Assembly (NCBI GenBank): GCA_910576895.1
Contig: CAJTJZ010000038.1
Coordinates: 1 to 7,426 of the forward strand
DNA length: 7,426 bases
Origin: an uncultured Lachnospiraceae bacterium
GTDB lineage: Bacteria > Bacillota > Clostridia > Lachnospirales > Lachnospiraceae
Reading direction: 5' to 3'
This document shows positions 1 to 5,576 of this stretch, piece by piece. Every line of letters starts with the position of its first letter. Position 1 is the stretch's first letter. The notes beneath the pieces are model-generated. The model saw only the letters and a list, made by a program, of their open reading frames with translations, was not told the origin of the DNA and did not search any database. The translations under genes were made by a program, and so were the position numbers.

Positions 1-49
1 TCTTCAAGGTGTTATCGTTTCCGTACAGTTTTAGCACTTATATTTATTC

Positions 50-79
50 TTCACATAAAAAACATATTTAATTTAAAAT
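50..79 (+). promoter_or_regulatory. Possible promoter for the tandem exported-protein genes
   Basis: TTCACA at 50-55 matches the -35 consensus at 5 of 6 positions. TAAAAT at 74-79 matches the -10 consensus at 5 of 6, with an 18-bp spacer. Transcription would start near 86, inside the leader sequence that recurs before the second gene. The region is very AT-rich, so a chance match is quite possible. No better pair was seen between 1 and 156. Confidence 0.35.
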
Positions 80-80
80 A

Positions 81-115
81 GATTCAAGTTAGGATGGTAT
101 TCTTTAACTGTACCC
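81..115 (+). repeat. Leader repeat copy 1 (untranslated, upstream of first exported-protein gene)
   Basis: This stretch aligns without gaps to 1480-1514 upstream of the second paralogous gene, with 24 of 35 bases identical by eye. Shared cores include TTCAAGT and TATTCT followed by CTGTA. Both copies lie about 35-40 bases before the ribosome binding site of a gene whose protein begins MKKYL. The leader was therefore probably duplicated along with the gene, or it is a conserved RNA element. I see no strong hairpin in it. Confidence 0.5.
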
Positions 116-150
116 AGAAAGGATAGCAGAAAGGGTAACAGAAAGGAGAT
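115..150 (+). repeat. Three tandem 12-bp repeats ending in the ribosome binding site
   Basis: Three consecutive 12-base units at 115-126, 127-138 and 139-150 all start with CAGAAAGG and differ only in their last four bases. Each contains an AAAGG Shine-Dalgarno-like core. Only the third (AAAGGAG, 142-148) is at the right distance, 8 bases, from the ATG at 157. The two upstream units could act as standby ribosome sites or may simply be slippage products of the binding site. Confidence 0.6.
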
Positions 151-156
151 TCTACT

Positions 157-1467
157 ATGAAGAAATACTTAATAATTATTCTTGCACCCCTTTTAACTAT
201 GAGTGCGTTTACAGGGTATGCCAATTCCCCTATCGCTACTTTTGAACAGGAGGAAATGCCAGATAATTCTTTTAGTAAAGAGGAATATCAAAAACTGTTG
301 AATTTACAATTTAATGCATATGAAGATATGACGGTATCAGATTATCAAAATCGTGTTTGGGAATTAAGAGACACTAAAGATTATGATAATTTATTGGAAC
401 GCTTTTCCCAAAGCGATATACTTTACGAATTAAAAGATACGAATGAAATTGCAGCATTTATATTTTATATTCTGACCCCACTTACTGCGGAAAAATGGCA
501 AACAAGAGATTTTGACGGGTATGCAATGACTGGCTATCCCAATGCTTTCGATAATGCTATGTTGGAATTTTCCTATACTCTTACCATTAAAAATGCAGAC
601 ATCCTTACTGTTCGGGAATATAATACTACACGATTAGAAATGTTAAATGGATTACAGAAAATATTGCATGATAAAACAAGTGAGCAGCTACAAAGCGAAA
701 CATTTATGAAAGAACAGATAAGTGCAGAAATAGAAACTCTAACAAGAAAATTGAGTACAGATAAACTGCAAATTTCCGTAGAGTATTCTTATTTACCGTT
801 ATCTAAAATGAATGAAAATATCCATAATCAACAAAGTACGCAGACAGAAAAGACTAACCGAGAATATCCAAACGGTACAGAAGAAGATTATAATTCATTG
901 CTTGTTTTGAAAATACCCAACTATCAAAACATGAATATAGCTGATTTTAACTTGCTTCTTTTGGAATGGGCTAATAAGAGTTATGACAGAATGGAACGAA
1001 TTTACGAAGATATTTCATGTAATGATTTTCAGATAACTTTAAGTGATGATGATATTTCTTTTGTAAAATGGGCTGTTTATCTATCTGGAAAGGAGAATGC
1101 AAAATATGTTCAAAGCCAATATAACGGTAGAATAGAAGAACCCCCTGTATGTGCTGAACAACTTCCAACAAAAGAAATAGAAGCAAATGGAAATTCTGCA
1201 TTATGTGATTTGTACTATCAATTTTCATATAGCATTACAGATAAAAATTCCGTTACAGTCAGTGAGCGTGACGAACAAATTAAGGACATGATAAACGCTG
1301 TACAAAAATTTTGGAATGATATGGACGTTGAAAGTGCATTGAAAATGAGTGAAGGTGATATATTGAAACGGTTAGATGAATTTGCGGCAACATATAGCAC
1401 AGATCGTATAATAATCACTATCAATAAAGAGCAAGTCCATTTTGAATGCATGGACGAAAGGGAATAA
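157..1467 (+). CDS. Exported protein of unknown function with two copies of a repeated module
   Basis: I do not recognise a named family. Residues 1-22 form a signal peptide: Lys-Lys, a hydrophobic core, then F-T-G-Y-A. The position that holds the lipobox Cys in the neighbouring paralog is Tyr21 here, so signal peptidase I cleavage after Ala22 and release or loose attachment is more likely than lipidation. The mature part has two homologous modules, about residues 42-213 and 242-430. They are joined by a polar Gln/Thr/Asn-rich linker (216-241). Shared landmarks are an N-terminal Y-x-x-L-L motif (44-48; 245-249), then M-x-V/I-x-D-F/Y (58-63; 259-264), a central LTVRE/VTVSERD element and a late LST/YST element. 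The ATG at 157 has a strong AGGAG 8 bases upstream. I weakly recall similar modules on the outer part of clostridial BlaR1-type (M56) sensor proteins; no M56 or BlaI gene is visible here. Probably co-transcribed with the next gene, 81 bases downstream, with no terminator between them. Confidence 0.88.
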   Translation: MKKYLIIILAPLLTMSAFTGYANSPIATFEQEEMPDNSFSKEEYQKLLNLQFNAYEDMTVSDYQNRVWELRDTKDYDNLLERFSQSDILYELKDTNEIAAFIFYILTPLTAEKWQTRDFDGYAMTGYPNAFDNAMLEFSYTLTIKNADILTVREYNTTRLEMLNGLQKILHDKTSEQLQSETFMKEQISAEIETLTRKLSTDKLQISVEYSYLPLSKMNENIHNQQSTQTEKTNREYPNGTEEDYNSLLVLKIPNYQNMNIADFNLLLLEWANKSYDRMERIYEDISCNDFQITLSDDDISFVKWAVYLSGKENAKYVQSQYNGRIEEPPVCAEQLPTKEIEANGNSALCDLYYQFSYSITDKNSVTVSERDEQIKDMINAVQKFWNDMDVESALKMSEGDILKRLDEFAATYSTDRIIITINKEQVHFECMDERE

Positions 1468-1479
1468 GTCACCTAATAT

Positions 1480-1514
1480 GGTTCAAGTGGAAATGATATT
1501 CTAAAGCTGTAACA
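1480..1514 (+). repeat. Leader repeat copy 2 (untranslated, upstream of second exported-protein gene)
   Basis: Second copy of the 35-base leader found at 81-115. It lies in the 81-base gap between the two paralogous exported-protein genes. It supports duplication of a unit made of leader plus gene. No clear terminator or promoter of its own was seen in this gap, so the second gene is probably read from the upstream promoter. Confidence 0.5.
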
Positions 1515-1548
1515 AAAAAGAATAAATAGAAAGAGAGGAGTTTTTATT

Positions 1549-2295
1549 ATGAAGAAATATTTACCAATTATTTTTACTACTTTTTTAACAATCAATGTAT
1601 TAACAGGATGTGCAGGACAGGCTTTGCTTAAACAAAATAATGTTTCTGTACAGACAGGAGAAGATAATGATGCTGCTATAAATCAAAATGCAACACCAAT
1701 AAGCGAGGCAGGTTTAACCGTTCTATCTTCTAATGTTTCCCTTAATGCTTCTGCTTCCTATACAAAGCTAATTGCATATAAAACCAAGAACTACGGACAG
1801 CAGAGCATAGCCGATTTTAATGCAATGCTTGCTTCAACACCCGATGAATTGACAGAGTTCCTTGCAGCAGAAGCTGATGTGATAAATTTTATATCTTCCG
1901 ATGACGAAAACTATGATTTTTTTACAACAACAATGAAATTTTCATCTCATGAATTATATTGTGAACATACGGGGGAAGAATTTACATTTTTTGCAGGAAT
2001 ATCAAAAAGGAGCAGACCTTGCAGCTACCTAGATCAAGACGGGGACATTGTATATGATTTTAACTGTTTTGTAGATTTGCAAGTTCATTATTCTATTAAC
2101 TTTCCAGAACTTTTAACAGTATCAGAAAGGGATACTACTTTACTGACCTTTGAAAAAGAAATGCAAAATTACTTAGATAGTCTAAGCGAGGATAAAATTA
2201 AAAATGGAAATATCAAAAAGAAACTTATAAAAAAATTATCCACTAAAAATATGCAGTTATTATCTTGTGAAATTCCATTCGTTGAAATAATTTAA
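1549..2295 (+). CDS. Lipoprotein of unknown function with one copy of the repeated module
   Basis: A 248-residue protein with a type II signal peptide: MKKYLPI, a hydrophobic core, then the lipobox L18-T-G-C21. It should be lipidated on Cys21 and anchored on the outer face of the cytoplasmic membrane. After a low-complexity Asn/Ser/Ala-rich tether (about 22-68), residues 71-240 form a single module. It is homologous to the two modules of the upstream protein: Y-T-K-L-I near 71-75, S-I-A-D-F-N at 86-91, L-T-V-S-E-R-D at 189-195, and L-S-T-K-N-M-Q at 230-236. The module contains several cysteines (138, 158, 173, 240) that could pair outside the cell. The start has GAGGAG 8 bases upstream. It ends 38 bases before the convergent MATE gene. 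Function unknown; a surface binding or sensing role is only a guess. Confidence 0.88.
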   Translation: MKKYLPIIFTTFLTINVLTGCAGQALLKQNNVSVQTGEDNDAAINQNATPISEAGLTVLSSNVSLNASASYTKLIAYKTKNYGQQSIADFNAMLASTPDELTEFLAAEADVINFISSDDENYDFFTTTMKFSSHELYCEHTGEEFTFFAGISKRSRPCSYLDQDGDIVYDFNCFVDLQVHYSINFPELLTVSERDTTLLTFEKEMQNYLDSLSEDKIKNGNIKKKLIKKLSTKNMQLLSCEIPFVEII

Positions 2296-2320
2296 AGATT
2301 GCAGTTAGGGAGCTAGAATT

Positions 2321-2357
2321 TTATACTGAGCAGTCAGTTTTTTGACTGCCAGTATAA
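2321..2357. terminator. Strong stem-loop between convergent genes, possible bidirectional terminator
   Basis: Arm 2321-2336 pairs with arm 2343-2357 over 15 base pairs, with a single bulged A and a 6-base loop (GTTTTT). It sits between two convergent genes, where a shared terminator is expected. It contains the last codons and the TGA stop of the MATE gene. Neither strand has a clear run of U after the stem, so it departs from the textbook intrinsic terminator. It could instead be a processing or mRNA-stability hairpin. Confidence 0.6.
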
Positions 2358-3659
2358 AGATATCACTAACATAAGTGTAAGAAGTTCTGCAAATGGGACT
2401 GCCAGCCATATGCCTGTTGCTTTTAAAAATTTAGGTAAAATCAAAAGAAAAATTGTAATAAATCCAAATGTTCTTAAAAAAGATATTATTGCAGATAATT
2501 TTCCATTAGATAATGCTGTCAATAAGGAGGAAGCAAAAATATTGTATCCAGAAAATAAAAAACTGAAGGAAAAAATAGAAAATCCCATTTTTATAATTTC
2601 AAAAACATTTTTATTATTTCCTGCAAATATTCTTGCGATATTTTTCCTATAAAACATAGAAAACAGAAATACGAATATGGAAATTCCTGTTATAAAGTAG
2701 AAACAAATACGAACAATTTTTTTTAATCTTTTTATATTTCCGCTTCCATAGTTATAGCTTATAATAGGAGCTATTCCCATAGAAAAACCAATATAGAGAG
2801 TTGTTAAAAGAAACTGTGAATATATAATAGCTGTAATTGCTGCTACGCCATCTTCCCCTAAGAGTTTCATCATTGTTATATTAAATAAAAATGTAGTTAT
2901 AGCAGTTGAACACTGGCTTACCATTTCAGATGCACCATTAGAACAGCTCTTTCGTAAAACAGAAATATCTATTTTAGGTATACAAAAATGTAGTTCACTT
3001 TTTTTTGTTAGAAAAAATATTGTACCAATAATTGTTGGTATCAGATATCCAATCCCTGTTCCAATAGCAGCACCTTTGATTCCTATTTGTAATAAAACAA
3101 TAAAAATATAATCAAAAATAATGTTGACTGTTCCTGCTAGAATAGCAAGTAACAAACCTAAAGTTGGTTTGCCTGCTGTTACAAGTAGATTTTGGTATAA
3201 GACCTGCATAATGTTAAAAACAGCAAAAATAAGTTGTATACTCAAATAATCTTTACAATATGGAAATAGAACAGTACTTGCACCAAGTCCATAGATAATT
3301 TCATCCAAAAAAAGAAACCCTATTACAGTAATTATAATACCAATAACAAGTCCTGTTATAATAATGAAGGTAAAATTACTTTTAGCTTCCTCCAGTTTTT
3401 TGTTTCCCATTTTTTTTGCAATAATTGCACTGCTACCTGTTGCAAGCATTGTTCCGAGACCTACAATTAGATTTATAACAGGACAGACAATATTGATAGA
3501 TGATAATGCATTTGTATGAATAAATCTGGCAATGAAAATAGTATCTATAATGGTGTATAATCCCATAAATAGCATCATAACCATACTTGGTAAAGCAAAC
3601 TTGATAAGAGATATGGCAGTAAAATTTTTGGCTAATGGATTTTTCTGTGGTTCTGTCAT
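2334..3659 (-). CDS. MATE family multidrug efflux transporter
   Basis: A 441-residue integral membrane protein of normal MATE length, with about 12 hydrophobic segments in two halves. Family signatures visible in the protein are the N-terminal segment with F-x-G-L-Y-x-I-I-D-T-I-F-I-A, a G-S-S-A-I-I-A-K-K-M-G stretch after TM2, G-A-A-I-G-T near the end of the first half, and A-P-I-I-S-Y-N-Y-G-S-G in the second half. MATE proteins export cationic drugs or other organic compounds using a Na+ or H+ gradient; the substrate cannot be told from sequence. The start ATG at 3659 has a GGAG 8 bases upstream. It follows the AraC/GNAT regulator on the same strand after a 32-base gap, which strongly suggests one operon in which the regulator controls the pump. 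The 3' end, including the stop codon, lies inside a strong hairpin. Confidence 0.95.
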   Translation of the reverse strand: MTEPQKNPLAKNFTAISLIKFALPSMVMMLFMGLYTIIDTIFIARFIHTNALSSINIVCPVINLIVGLGTMLATGSSAIIAKKMGNKKLEEAKSNFTFIIITGLVIGIIITVIGFLFLDEIIYGLGASTVLFPYCKDYLSIQLIFAVFNIMQVLYQNLLVTAGKPTLGLLLAILAGTVNIIFDYIFIVLLQIGIKGAAIGTGIGYLIPTIIGTIFFLTKKSELHFCIPKIDISVLRKSCSNGASEMVSQCSTAITTFLFNITMMKLLGEDGVAAITAIIYSQFLLTTLYIGFSMGIAPIISYNYGSGNIKRLKKIVRICFYFITGISIFVFLFSMFYRKNIARIFAGNNKNVFEIIKMGFSIFSFSFLFSGYNIFASSLLTALSNGKLSAIISFLRTFGFITIFLLILPKFLKATGIWLAVPFAELLTLMLVISLYWQSKN

Positions 3660-3691
3660 TTTTTATTTCTCCTTTTTTGTTTTCTATTTGT

Positions 3692-4519
3692 TTATGGAAA
3701 AAGTACAAAACGCTGCGTTGGATATCCATATTCTACAAGCAGTTCGGATTCTATAAAACCAAGACGGCAATATTCTTTTCGGTAGCCTGTATCTGCTTTA
3801 TCGCCTGCACGATATGTTGTTAAAGTGATCTTTTTTCCATAAAGTAATTCATTTCTTAGTTTATCAAGGAATAATTTTGTAATATTAAAATGTCGATATT
3901 GTGGATGGATAGATAAAAAATCAATACTTCCTATATTAGGTGAAAATCCCATGATACCGATTGTTATATTATTATCTTGTAAAATAAAAGCTTTTTTATC
4001 AGCAATATATTGATGCAGAGTTGCGATATATTCATTTTTATTTAAACATGGATAGCCGTCAATGGTAAGGTTTACTAGTTCCATCCAGTCATCGATATCT
4101 GAAAATGTAGCAAATCTTATTTTGTTTTTTGCTAAATCTATTTTTATAAGATTCTCTTTTGGATAAATTGCAAGCTGTAATGGATAAAAGTTTTTCGCTT
4201 TTCGAAATTGTGCAGGGGAAGTTTTATACATTGCCTTAAAAATATCAGTAAATGCTTGCTGACTTTCATATCCACTTATCAAAGCAATTTCAATAATCGG
4301 TTTTTTAGAAAATACTAAAAGTTTTGCTGCTTCTGTAAGTTTTCGCCTTTTTACATAAGTGTGGATAGTGAAACCAATAGTTTTTGTAAAAATGTGATGC
4401 AGATGATATTTAGAATAATGAAGTGCCAATGCTACGATATCTAAATTTATTTTTTTATACAAATGTTCTTCAATATAATAAATAGCTTGTGAAACAATCT
4501 GTATTGTCTGTTCTTGCAT
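3692..4519 (-). CDS. AraC family regulator fused to a C-terminal GNAT-like domain
   Basis: A 275-residue two-domain protein. Residues 8-108 are an AraC/XylS DNA-binding domain with two helix-turn-helix units. The second carries the family signature G-Y-E-S-Q-Q-A-F-T-D-I-F-K (83-95) followed by S-P-A-Q-F-R. Residues about 133-275 look like a GNAT N-acetyltransferase fold, with S-I-H-P-Q-Y-R at 203-209 as the usual strand 4/helix 3 region. The acetyl-CoA loop, normally Q/R-x-x-G-x-G/A, reads R-H-F-N-I-T (209-214), so both small positions are replaced. The domain may bind a ligand or acetyl-CoA poorly and work as a sensor rather than an enzyme. The DNA-binding domain is N-terminal, unlike classic AraC. 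The start ATG has a GGAGAG site 6-8 bases upstream. First gene of the operon with the MATE pump, so it likely activates its own operon and possibly the divergent methyltransferase. Confidence 0.87.
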   Translation of the reverse strand: MQEQTIQIVSQAIYYIEEHLYKKINLDIVALALHYSKYHLHHIFTKTIGFTIHTYVKRRKLTEAAKLLVFSKKPIIEIALISGYESQQAFTDIFKAMYKTSPAQFRKAKNFYPLQLAIYPKENLIKIDLAKNKIRFATFSDIDDWMELVNLTIDGYPCLNKNEYIATLHQYIADKKAFILQDNNITIGIMGFSPNIGSIDFLSIHPQYRHFNITKLFLDKLRNELLYGKKITLTTYRAGDKADTGYRKEYCRLGFIESELLVEYGYPTQRFVLFP

Positions 4520-4561
4520 TTTATCTCTCCTTTTTTGTTCTTTCTTATGCTTTTTTTAGGC

Positions 4562-4589
4562 ATTATAGTCTATTTGTATGGGATTTCAA
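4562..4589 (-). promoter_or_regulatory. Promoter of the AraC/GNAT-MATE operon
   Basis: Read on the minus strand, TTGAAA (4584-4589) is followed after 16 bases by a perfect TATAAT (4562-4567). The -10 box is 42 bases upstream of the ATG at 4519, giving a leader of about 35 bases that holds the ribosome binding site. The match is good enough to call despite the AT-rich background. Confidence 0.65.
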
Positions 4590-4595
4590 TGGGAT
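4574..4595. promoter_or_regulatory. 11-bp direct repeat, candidate AraC-type operator
   Basis: Two adjacent 11-base units, TTGTATGGGAT (4574-4584) and TTCAATGGGAT (4585-4595), agree at 9 of 11 positions. AraC family regulators commonly bind direct half-sites spaced about one helical turn apart, next to or overlapping the -35 box. This repeat overlaps the -35 box of the regulator's own promoter. Assignment to this regulator is inference. Confidence 0.45.
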
Positions 4596-4711
4596 ATGAT
4601 AACACAAAGCATTTTATATTTTTTCATTATTCTTGCTATTTGACAAAGTTTGAAACAAAACATAAAAAGCTGTTAAAAAGTTACTTGCCAGAGCAAATGT
4701 GTGTATCTTTG

Positions 4712-4740
4712 TTGACAAATACTTTTATGTACATTACTAT
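4712..4740 (+). promoter_or_regulatory. Promoter of the methyltransferase gene
   Basis: A perfect TTGACA (4712-4717) is followed after 17 bases by TACTAT (4735-4740). Transcription would start near 4747, leaving a leader of only about 18 bases that consists mainly of the Shine-Dalgarno and spacer. The very short leader supports translation beginning at 4765. The -35 box lies in an imperfect inverted repeat (4703-4722) built around TTTGT-TG-ACAAA, which could be an operator. Confidence 0.6.
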
Positions 4741-4750
4741 ATACTTATCG

Positions 4751-4755
4751 GGAGG
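4751..4755 (+). promoter_or_regulatory. Shine-Dalgarno GGAGG that fixes the ATA start of the methyltransferase
   Basis: GGAGG at 4751-4755 is the strongest ribosome binding site in the window. It is followed by 9 bases and then ATA AAA AAA at 4765. The same frame has a TGA stop at 4756-4758, so translation cannot begin further upstream. Between 4765 and 4945 the frame has no ATG, GTG or TTG. An ATT at 4759 is too close to the Shine-Dalgarno. The site therefore points to ATA as the initiator. Confidence 0.75.
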
Positions 4756-4764
4756 TGAATTTCT

Positions 4765-5424
4765 ATAAAAAAATATTATGAAGCTTATGATGAGCGATAT
4801 AAAGTAGCTCATTCAAAAGGAGTAAGTTGGTTAAGTGATAAAAGTTCTCCTATTGTATTAGATACTATAAAAAAATATAAAATACATCCTTTTAGTAGTA
4901 TACTTGAAATTGGTTGTGGAGAGGGAAGGGATTCTAAAGAATTATTGGAAAGAGGATATCATCTTTTGGCAACAGATATTTCAAAAGAAGCGATACAATA
5001 TTGTAAAAATCTTTTTCCTTTATATAAAGAGCATTTTTCCGTTTTCGATTGTATTAGGGAAAAACATCAAGAGAAATATGATTTTATTTATTCCATAGCT
5101 GTAATTCATATGTTTGTTTTAGATGAAGATAGAAATAAATTTTATCAATTTATAAAAGAGCATTTAACAAAAGATGGAATTGCATTAATTTGTACAATGG
5201 GCGATGGTATTATGGAAATGCAAAGTGATATTAGTAATGCATTTTATCTTCAGGAAAGAGAGCATAAATCAGGAAAAATGATGGTTGCTGGAACATCATG
5301 TAGAATGGTATCATTTAAAACATTTGAAAAGGAAATAGAATCCAATGGACTTACCATAATAGAAAAAGGAATGACAACGGCATTTCCAGATTTTAATAAT
5401 TTAATGTTTTCTGTAGTAAGATAA
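4765..5424 (+). CDS. Class I SAM-dependent methyltransferase with an apparent ATA start codon
   Basis: The frame gives a 219-residue protein of typical length for a small Rossmann-fold methyltransferase. It begins (M/I)-K-K-Y-Y-E-A-Y-D-E-R-Y. Motif I, L-E-I-G-C-G-E-G, is at about residues 49-56 and binds SAM. Motif II ends in the acidic Asp of L-L-A-T-D-I-S. A motif IV-like Y-D-F-I-Y-S-I-A-V-I-H-M follows, then a late strand L-T-K-D-G-I-A-L-I-C-T-M-G-D-G. The first conventional start in frame is a TTG at 4945, which lies after motif I and would destroy the SAM site. The only good reading is initiation at the ATA at 4765, 9 bases after GGAGG. This is either a rare functional start or an ATG-to-ATA mutation that reduces or abolishes expression. 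The rest of the frame is intact and conserved-looking, so decay would be recent. The substrate is unknown. It is divergent from the AraC/GNAT-MATE operon and may share its regulation. Confidence 0.88.
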   Translation: MKKYYEAYDERYKVAHSKGVSWLSDKSSPIVLDTIKKYKIHPFSSILEIGCGEGRDSKELLERGYHLLATDISKEAIQYCKNLFPLYKEHFSVFDCIREKHQEKYDFIYSIAVIHMFVLDEDRNKFYQFIKEHLTKDGIALICTMGDGIMEMQSDISNAFYLQEREHKSGKMMVAGTSCRMVSFKTFEKEIESNGLTIIEKGMTTAFPDFNNLMFSVVR

Positions 5425-5429
5425 GAATA

Positions 5430-5469
5430 AAAGAAGCTAGAATACTAAAAATTAGTAGATAGTTTCTTT
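5430..5469 (+). terminator. Stem-loop after the methyltransferase, probable terminator
   Basis: It begins 6 bases after the TAA stop. The outer stem 5430-5439 pairs with 5460-5469 over 10 base pairs, including one G-U. An internal loop follows, then an inner stem TACTAA/TTAGTA (5443-5448 with 5452-5457) and a 3-base loop. The U-rich 3' side lies within the stem rather than after it, so the terminator call is moderate. Confidence 0.5.
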
Positions 5470-5485
5470 AATCGAAAGGATTAAA
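5467..5485 (+). other. Small second hairpin between the methyltransferase and the next operon
   Basis: TTTAATC (5467-5473) pairs with GATTAAA (5479-5485) around a GAAAG loop. It overlaps the last bases of the preceding stem, so the two structures would compete. Its AT-rich stem is weak; it could help termination or be incidental. Confidence 0.3.
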
Positions 5486-5504
5486 TTTATGAAAATTTTT
5501 TATT

Positions 5505-5534
5505 TTGTTTATAGATAGTCTGAAAATTTATAAT
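5505..5534 (+). promoter_or_regulatory. Possible promoter of the nucleosidase-like/SPL/SDR operon
   Basis: A perfect TATAAT at 5529-5534 is preceded, 18 bases upstream, by TTGTTT (5505-5510), which keeps only the TTG of the -35 consensus. Transcription from here would start near 5541, giving a leader of about 35 bases before the ATG at 5577. That start would leave the TTG at 5547 almost at the 5' end without a ribosome site, arguing against it as the initiator. Confidence 0.45.
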
Positions 5535-5576
5535 TATTAGATACATTTGATTGTCAGAAAGGAAATAGGCATACAG

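Noticed and set aside
1..81. Open reading in frame 1 from the window edge to a stop at 79-81, possibly the tail of an upstream gene
   Set aside because: Too short, with no recognisable similarity; other frames also stay open for part of it, so no coding claim can be supported.
2410..3823. Several 60-100 codon open frames opposite or within the MATE and regulator genes
   Set aside because: They are alternative-frame shadows of clearly coding membrane-protein and regulator sequence, without ribosome sites or conserved features.
4514..4768. An 84-codon plus-strand open frame with a hydrophobic N-terminus
   Set aside because: It starts at a TTG without a ribosome site. It lies over the AraC promoter, operator repeat, methyltransferase promoter and Shine-Dalgarno, and has no coding character.
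4904..5098. A 64-codon plus-strand open frame inside the methyltransferase
   Set aside because: It overlaps the methyltransferase in another frame, and the methyltransferase frame carries recognisable motifs there.
4945..5424. A shorter methyltransferase starting at the TTG at 4945
   Set aside because: This start would remove SAM motif I, has no ribosome site, and ignores 60 coding-like codons preceded by a strong GGAGG.
5489..5518. A 9-codon open frame (M-K-I-F-Y-F-V-Y-R) preceded by AAAGGA
   Set aside because: It has a plausible ribosome site but is very short, AT-rich and overlaps the candidate -35 region; no leader-peptide logic such as repeated codons or an attenuator is visible.
5547..5576. 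A ten-residue longer nucleosidase-like protein starting at TTG 5547
   Set aside because: No ribosome site precedes this TTG, it is within a few bases of the predicted transcript start, and the family begins at the later Met.
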